64,000 nt of DNA, taken from positions 17,652,288-17,716,287 of the forward strand of contig NC_092676.1 of NCBI RefSeq assembly GCF_964355755.1, written 5' to 3'. Source of the stretch: Antedon mediterranea (Eukaryota; Echinodermata; Crinoidea; Comatulida; Antedonidae). The position numbers and the translations under genes are program-made. Shown here piece after piece: positions 58,420 to 64,000 of the stretch (position 1 is its first letter; each line of letters opens with the position of its first letter). The notes beneath the pieces were generated by a model that was given only the letters and a program-made list of their open reading frames with translations, was not told the origin of the DNA and did not search any database.

Positions 58420-58920
58420 GTATAATTATTTTTAATATAGTAACATTAGCAGTAACAAATTGATTTATTTTGATATTTCCAATCATCATTTCATAATATT
58501 AAAAATAAATTATCCCATTTTTGTTTCACTTTGACAAAAACTTATTAAAATGATTTACCTTAAAAAATTGTAATTTCAAGCATAAAATGAGTTAAATTGT
58601 TTGTCAGACAATGCATTTTTAAAGTATTTATTTTTAATTTATAAGTGAAATCATCATTTTTGTTCTTCTTTTTTCTATGAAAGAGAATAAAAAATGGCCT
58701 ATATTTCATAAATGTAACACCTATAAACATTTTAACCTGTGGCATTGCTTGCATGTTATGTGGGTCATCTTAAGCCCTATCAATTAAATTGCTGCCTTAC
58801 CTACTCTCAGTTTTCAAATTATGCCTTTGCCTACATTTTGTAATTTATGTTTTCATTGAAAAGTCTTACAAGGCGCATTTGCCAAATTTCTAATTACTTA
58901 ATTGTTTCTATTACATTTAG

Positions 58921-59010
58921 ATACTGACTTGAATCCATGGTGGTATTTAGATATTGGATCACCTTCAGCTATATCGAAGATTGTAATATATAACAGAGAA
59001 GATTGTTGTG
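58921..59010 (+). CDS. FTP-5 exon b
   Basis: 90 nt, phase 1-1 (ATTTAG acceptor, GTAAAA donor). It encodes TDLNPWWYLDIGSPSAISKI and VIYNREDCC. Joined with exon c the motif reads R-E-D-C-C-E-D-A, so the second Arg is absent. FTP-5 thus lacks two of the three canonical fucose-binding residues. Confidence 0.9.
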
Positions 59011-59521
59011 GTAAAATAATAAAATCACTTATAGTATAATATTTAAAGTTAAAATAATTGTTTCTATTAGAAGTCATGGAATTTGACCACCATAGCTAGG
59101 CATAAAGCGTATTCAATGTATGTTATGGCTATTTCAACTTATGACAATTTCAACTGAGGCAAAATGAACAACATAATATAGAATATTATATAACAAATAA
59201 ATAAATTCCTGTCATTTGATTGGACAATTGTGGGTCACATGGCATGCAATAGTACGCACTATTAAACGATCGTTTAATAGTACTTTTTTAAACATTTTTG
59301 TGTACAAAAAAAAACGTTTCGCAGATGGAAAAAAATACAAATGTACAAATTATTTGTATAATATACAATGTCTATTGGTTGGTGAACTCGGAGCCTGTTC
59401 GGACGGAACAAATTTACAAGTGTAATGGTCGCATGTGGTGTAAATTTTGAGACAAACTTGCTGTTTCAAAAATCCACCTCATGAGGAGGATTTTTCAATT
59501 ACACCTTAAACCGCAAGCTGA

Positions 59522-59930
59522 TTAACCGCAAGATAAGGAGCAATTTGACCTTATTAAAAATGTTCTTTTTTCCAAACCGAAAATTAGTAAGTAAACTAAC
59601 CTTGACAGTTTCATACACGCGACTGAGTTGGTGGGCGCCCTCGTCTGTTGATGTTTGGTTTCCTCGTCGATGATTTTAGGTTGTGTCCAGTCTATGATGT
59701 GGTTTAACTGGACAGCATGATCTGCTATAGCTGATTTGCTCAGTTCCTTTTCTGATTCTTGATGCGATTTACGAGTAAAGTTCCTTCTCTGTTGGGTTAC
59801 CTTTTCTGTTTCTTTTTTATGTTCTTTTAATCTTCTGCCAAAACAATGACTCGTTTCTTCAATATCATTAGACAGAATTGGCCCTATAGATGTCAATCTG
59901 TTTAGTAATAGACCGTCATTACTTCTGATG
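59522..59930 (-). mobile_element. Penelope-like element fragment with GIY-YIG endonuclease tail (minus strand)
   Basis: The minus-strand frame encodes DIEETSHCFGRRLKEHKKET, then KSAIADHAVQLNHIIDW and KIIDEETKHQQTR. This fits the second half of the GIY-YIG domain of Penelope-like elements (GR.L.EH..., SAIA.H....NH.IDW, KII..E....R). No reverse transcriptase is visible. It is a truncated remnant in the intron between FTP-5 exons b and c. Confidence 0.7.
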
Positions 59931-60011
59931 AAACTGTCCGATCAGGACAGCGAAACTGTCAAGGTTCGTTTACTTACTAATTTTTGTTTTTGAAAAAAGA
60001 ACATTTTTAAT
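59553..60011. repeat. Inverted repeat pair of about 60 bp flanking the Penelope-like fragment
   Basis: 59553-59612 and 59952-60011 are inverted copies: ATTAAAAATGTTCTTTTTTC, AATTAGTAAGTAAAC, AACCTTGACAGTTTC, with a few mismatches. They are separated by about 340 bp. Penelope-like elements often carry terminal repeats in either orientation, so this probably marks a pLTR joined in inverse orientation. Confidence 0.8.
59911..59960 (+). ncRNA. Hammerhead-ribozyme-like core
   Basis: In order on the plus strand: GTC (59915-59917) as a possible cleavage triplet, CTGATGA (59925-59931), a 6-bp stem II CTGTCC/GGACAG (59934-59939 with 59945-59950) closed by GATCA, and GAAAC (59952-59956) followed by TGTC, which can pair with GAC before the GTC apart from one mismatch. 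Deviations: AA instead of the single G normally opening stem II, and a very short stem I. Hammerheads are known in Penelope-like elements, a remnant of which lies adjacent. Activity is doubtful. Confidence 0.45.
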
Positions 60012-60424
60012 AACTTATACTACAATACAAACCAGATGAACATTTTCAATCATTTTTACCTTATGCAAGAAATATGACCCTGCTGGTTTTTTTTTTTTAG
60101 TTAGTTTACACGTGTAAATTGTTCATCGTTGAAGTTGGCTGCAGTGTTCTGTATGGGGGTTCTATAGTAATGAAGATTTGTATAGTACAGCCCTGGTATT
60201 CCACCCCAAGTGGTGCTTGTGGTACTGTACCTTTACAAAACAACAGGATGAGAAGAAAGATTTTAGCTTTGTCTAAAAGCCGTTGTCTACCAGGATAATC
60301 TCTGGTGCCACTGATTTTATGCTCAACATGTTTTGTCTCCTTTTTGGGCCTCATCAGCTCTAAACAAGAAAAGAAACACAATATGTCTTTCATCTTAACT
60401 ACCAAAGTTGTTTTTAATCTGTAG

Positions 60425-60637
60425 AAGATGCGTTGGTTGGTGCTGAAGTTCGTATTGGTAATAGCAATATTTCACCCTTTAATACTAATACACAATGTGG
60501 GTCAACAGTTACATCGTTAATGGCAGAATCAAACCCTCTTGAATTCATGTGTAATCAACCAATAACAGGACATTATGTTAGCGTATATATTCCAGGAGGA
60601 GACACGCTTTCACTTTGTGAAGTCAAACTATATAGAG
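60425..60637 (+). CDS. FTP-5 exon c
   Basis: 213 nt, phase 1-1 (CTGTAG acceptor, GTACAT donor). It encodes ALVGAEVRIGNSNISPF, NTQCGSTVTSLM, NPLEFMCNQPITGHYVSVYI and LSLCEVKLYRG. It is the last FTP module, adjoining the PKD/REJ part. Confidence 0.92.
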
Positions 60638-60798
60638 GTACATTAAGATTGATATATTGACATAGACATGTAAAATACAGTATTGCATAAGATTGTAATA
60701 CATTTATTAATACAGTATTCTTTTATAAATGCATCTTCTGTCAAAAATTTCCATATCTGAGTACTTTTTAGATTTCTGTGTTATTATTTAAATTACAG

Positions 60799-60906
60799 TG
60801 AGACCAGATTTTGAGATGGAATGTTTAACAATTAATACTTGCTTTCAAGAAGACTCAGGATTTTATGCCATCCCTATTGATACTGCAGTACAATTTAATA
60901 GCTATG
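60799..60906 (+). CDS. Junction exon: start of first PKD-like domain
   Basis: 108 nt, phase 1-1 (TTACAG acceptor, GTATGG donor). It encodes RPDFEMECLTINTCFQEDSG and FYAIPIDTAVQFNSY. The tail PIDTAVQFNSY-G runs into the PKD fold completed by the next two exons. The cysteine-containing N-terminal part is unassigned. Confidence 0.82.
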
Positions 60907-61451
60907 GTATGGAGTATTCTATTTTAAATACAATACAGTATATAATTTATGTTGATCTAGACTACTATATCTTACTTTATTTAATCTATTTCTCACATCT
61001 ATTTCCATCTTGTGTAAACAGTGAAGGGAAGAAAATATTGTAACTTAATTATTATAACAATTATGATTGGCTTTTATTCACAGTACTAAATAAAATGTCA
61101 CCTGTATCATATGCACCACTGCATGATACATTTGTGACACTGTTTGTCTATGAAACTTTCTGAACAAATTATACCAGATGTAGAAATACAGTACAGAGAC
61201 ATTGACCACAGCATAAATATGTCTAAATTTCATGTTGCTTTTTTTTACTTTAGTGCTATGAATAGTAGGCCTACAGAAAGTATCCTTATACTTTTATAAA
61301 ACTTTCAATAACATTATTATTGTGAAAATGCTACTCCTAAAGTGAATTGATGAAAACAGGGCTTATGGTGGGGTTCAAACTTAAAAAGTATGTGATATTA
61401 TATATTTATCTCATCTTTCATTTTGCTATCTTCATGCATTTTATTTTGTAG

Positions 61452-61543
61452 GTTACACTGTATCTTGGTCACTGACTGACCTAAACAGCATGATTACAGA
61501 TTTTGTGTCAAACCGTTCTTCATTCATACATACATTCCATGAG
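61452..61543 (+). CDS. PKD-like domain exon
   Basis: 92 nt, phase 1 in, phase 0 out (TTGTAG acceptor, GTAAAT donor). It encodes YTVSWSLTDLNSMITDFVSN and RSSFIHTFHE, matching the Y.W.(D).....HTF...G strand pattern of PKD domains. It continues with SGSYNIT in the next exon. It is the first break from the all-phase-1 pattern. Confidence 0.82.
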
Positions 61544-62007
61544 GTAAATTACAGACACATTAGGTCAACATCGTGAGATCCCTACCTGTATATACTCTAC
61601 ATATGCAATAATATTCCCAAATATGGACACCCCTTATATGGAAATGCCTTGTAGCGTGCCGTGTAAACGTCCATCACGCATGAGATTTTTTAGCTAAAGT
61701 CAAATTTTAGCTAAAATAAAACGGTTTACTTTCAGTCTTAAACAAATATAAAGGTCACCTTAAACAATGATATTCAACAAAGTGAAACCATTTATTTATT
61801 TATTCAACTTTCTTTTTAAAGGGTAGCTCTAACAACTGTACTACAGCACTAGTACAGCTGACTTAGGAGGTCAATACACAATTATACCGACATTCAAAAA
61901 ATAAAATTTATATGAATGATTGTTTCTGAAAATGATGAATGTTGCATTTATAGCAGGAATCTGAGCTTTTAAATGTTACGCTTATTGGGTATTATTATTT
62001 TTCACAG
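61544..62007 (+). other. Intron, nothing recognised
   Basis: AT-rich intron. A short hairpin CTGTACTACAGCACTAGTAC plus AG lies near 61834-61857. No other feature. Confidence 0.5.
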
Positions 62008-62901
62008 AGTGGTTCATACAATATCACAATGACAAAAAGTGGCAACGATATTTCTCAACGACAAATCTTGGTATTGAAACCAATAAGTGGAATTACTATA
62101 GTGGAAGGACCAAGAGTTGATGTTCTAGAAACAAAAAGATTCACAATTTCACTTTCAAATATTGGATATGATTCTTGTATTTTCATTGATTTTGGAAATG
62201 GAGAAAAGGTACGATATGGCAATGAGGTGTGTAGTCCTTATACAATGGTTCCTAGAGCTGGAGAACTGACCAATGTTGTTGATGTCGCTACTGTGTGCCA
62301 ACATAATGGTAGCTTCAATTTGCAAATATTTGGTTTTGACAAGTTTTCATATGAAAGGGTGTCGTTGATTTATGCCATTATTCCTGAAACAGTAGAATGC
62401 AATGTACCAACTGTAAATATATTCAACCATCATGCAGACCCTCTTATTCCAAGAAAGATTGAATTGAGTCAAGATATTGTAATTGTTGCAGAGCTTATAG
62501 TAGATTGTCAAGTATTTAATAATGAAAAATCTTGGACTATTGAAGAGGTATCCCCAAGAACTGGTTTGGCAATCGAGGGAACATTACAAACAGTAAATGC
62601 CATCAACTTCGGAAATAATTTAGTAGGTTCCGATGATACGCTAACATTGGTCCTAAGAAAGAATAGTCTGAGAATAGGCCATTACCGTTTTATCATCACA
62701 GTTGCTATGGAGTCTGGTCGTTCAAATGGACTAGATATTTCCGCTTTTCAAACTGAATATGTTGAAGTTGTTGCTAGTTCTTTACAAGTAAAACTATTAG
62801 AAGGTTCGTCTACATATATTACAGTCGGTTATGGTGATACTTTGAACTTTTTTCCGCAAGATTTGTCCAAAGATCCAGATGTTTTACCTCAAGAAGAACA
62901 G
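62008..62901 (+). CDS. Large exon: end of PKD-1, second PKD-like domain, start of REJ domain
   Basis: 894 nt, 298 codons, phase 0-0 (TTCACAG acceptor, GTATAT donor). Residues 1-20 (SGSYNITMTKSG) finish the first PKD domain. Residues about 25-128 form a second PKD-like domain of polycystin-1 type (ITIVEGP, SCIFIDFGNGE, NGSFNLQIFGFD). From about 130 an REJ-like region starts (VECNVPTVNIFN, RKIELSQDIVIVAELIVDC, SWTIEEVSP, LRIGHYRFIITVAMESGR, LQVKLLEGSS, LSKDPDVLPQEEQ). REJ plus PKD identifies the polycystin-1/egg-jelly-receptor family. Extracellular. Confidence 0.9.
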
Positions 62902-63639
62902 GTATATTGCATTTCATATAATTATAGATAACAGCATGTCACAGTATAAAAAGAAAGATTAAAAAATATGTTGCAATTAAAAAAGAACTTATGTGCAGTT
63001 TGAACAGAAATATTGTTCAACCTATTATTAAACTGTCTATTTCCTGTAGGCCTTTTACTGAATGTGAAAACTAATTTTGTTCCATAATTTATACTATCAA
63101 AAATAAAAATGTTTCTATAATTTATACCATAAAAGAAAAATGTTATTTTTCACATCCAGTTAAATTTAACAATAGGCCGACCATATTTCTCATAAAACTG
63201 CAATCAATTAATTTTCTGACCAATAACGTCATTTACCACTGTAATATTTGAGTTAAGTCGAAGAAACCCAAAAAACTTTCTGTATGAGAGTAACACAACA
63301 GAGATCAAAGATAAAAACATTTCTTGGTCTGGTCTTGGTAAAATAATATCTCTGATATTGTTGGTCAGTATAGATACTTATCCATTCTCAGTTGTAATAA
63401 ATTATGCTTTTTAACTTTTGCATTATCTCTAAAAACATAATTTGAAAAAATTGTTATAATTAACTCAAACATTCAACTTTTGCATTATCTCTAAAAACAT
63501 AATTTGAAAAAATTGTTGATGGTCGCCATAATTAACTCAAACATTCACATATTTAGTTTAGGGTTTTTTATATTATGTTAAGTATGTTAGTAATGCTTTC
63601 CATTCTGATTCCTTTTAATTTTTTCATTCGATGATGTAG
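62902..63639 (+). other. Intron with a tandem duplication
   Basis: A segment of about 60 bp (AACTTTTGCATTATCTCTAA and following) occurs at about 63413-63472 and again at about 63474-63545, the second with a GATGGTCGCC insertion. No exon is seen. Confidence 0.65.
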
Positions 63640-63796
63640 ACGTTTGATTCATTTGCTTATTATTGTCGTCGTGCAGAAGAAACTTTCAATGTAACAGAAG
63701 ATGGAGAACTAGATGCACATATCACAGCAGATATACCATCAACAACCGCTCTGGCGACTGCTGAAAATGAACATTTTCCTGGTTGTTTTGGCACTG
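63640..63796 (+). CDS. REJ domain exon (continues past the window)
   Basis: 157 nt, phase 0 in and phase 1 out (GATGTAG acceptor, GTAAGT donor). It encodes TFDSFAYYCRRAEETFNVTE, DIPSTTALATAENEHFPGCF. It continues the DPD...F.Y.C....C pattern of the REJ module begun at 62008. Further exons must lie beyond 64000. Confidence 0.82.
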
Positions 63797-64000
63797 GTAA
63801 GTAAATATGTTTCTGTCCTTTCACTTTCTAATGATAAGAAATTATAATGAAAGTAATGAAATATAGTTCATGAATTATAAATAAATGGAAAACATATGTT
63901 AGTCAAGACAGTTTTGTCTAGCTACCAACTACCAGCTAGACTTGGTCAGTTGTTGTGTTGCTAGGATGACGATTTGACTTTGACTGCATGGTTTTGGTGT

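Larger units (their letters stand above)
612..63796 (+). other. Span of one multi-exon gene: lectin-array polycystin-1/REJ-like protein (partial at both ends)
   Basis: All host exons recognised in the window read on the plus strand and join in frame. The order is linker/CTLD/FTP cassettes (612-60637), then PKD-like and REJ-like exons (60799-63796). FTP, linker and CTLD exons are all phase 1-1, the usual sign of exon-shuffled extracellular modules. PKD plus REJ together is the hallmark of polycystin-1-like and sea-urchin egg-jelly-receptor proteins, large membrane proteins with extracellular ligand-binding arrays. No signal peptide, start codon, transmembrane segment, GPS/GAIN or channel part is seen, so the window holds an internal portion of the ectodomain. 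It remains possible that two adjacent genes have been read as one: nothing between 612 and 13656 proves that the first three exons belong to the same transcript. Confidence 0.72.

Noticed and set aside
59261-59278. 18-bp perfect palindrome ATTAAACGATCGTTTAAT
   Set aside because: Short AT-rich palindromes are expected by chance in 64 kb of AT-rich DNA; no flanking structure.
60330-60366. Second hammerhead candidate on the minus strand (CTGATGAGGCC ... ACAAAAC)
   Set aside because: GAAA is replaced by CAAA/AAAA and stem II pairs only two or three bases, with no matching stem I; too weak to list.

Overview
The window is eukaryotic, AT-rich genomic DNA, most likely from a marine deuterostome such as an echinoderm (moderate confidence; the species cannot be told). 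It shows small exons with GT-AG introns, abundant LINEs, SINEs, foldback and TIR elements, a Penelope-like fragment, and proteins of the polycystin-1/receptor-for-egg-jelly (REJ) type, a family expanded in echinoderms. There are no bacterial operons, rRNAs or CRISPRs. Apart from transposon ORFs, everything I can support as coding belongs to one plus-strand gene that runs through the whole window and continues past its 3' edge. I see no signal peptide, start codon or promoter, so the 5' end is probably also outside.

The gene is a string of extracellular modules. The repeated cassette is: a microexon of 18-21 nt, three exons (a, b, c) forming a fucolectin/F-type-lectin-like (FTP) domain, a 54-102 nt Thr/Pro-rich linker exon, and a single 438-nt exon encoding a C-type-lectin-like domain (CTLD). 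Every one of these exons starts and ends in phase 1. I count five FTP domains (starting at 13656, 23920, 34196, 49318 and 57742), about ten linker exons and five CTLD exons. Downstream (60799-63796) the architecture changes to two PKD-like domains and the beginning of an REJ domain, with phase-0 junctions appearing. This is the order expected for a polycystin-1-like or REJ-like membrane protein with an N-terminal lectin array.

The cassettes are in different states of decay. CTLD-1 (8590-9027) has one in-frame TGA. CTLD-2 (21310-21680) is truncated and frameshifted. CTLD-3 is cut in two by a 3.8-kb LINE (28953-32723). CTLD-4 and CTLD-5 are intact. One linker exon (23532-23585) has lost its GT donor. 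Because the exons are symmetrical, each of these can be skipped without loss of frame. FTP-4 carries two extra tandem copies of its first exon with intact splice sites (49897-49980 and 50058-50141), a candidate alternative-exon cluster.

The introns are full of repeats. Notable ones are a 49-copy 41-bp satellite whose unit resembles the 5' half of a tRNA (11485-13493), a 58-bp satellite with higher-order structure (42189-44558, shorter copy 53803-54186), two nested foldback-like elements (17330-19008), a hAT-like element whose empty site is preserved elsewhere in the window (15699-16760), a piggyBac-like element with TTAA flanks (56593-57634), a perfect 47-bp palindrome (28161-28258), a Penelope-like GIY-YIG fragment next to a hammerhead-ribozyme-like core (59522-60011), and four larger LINE copies plus two LINE 3' fragments.
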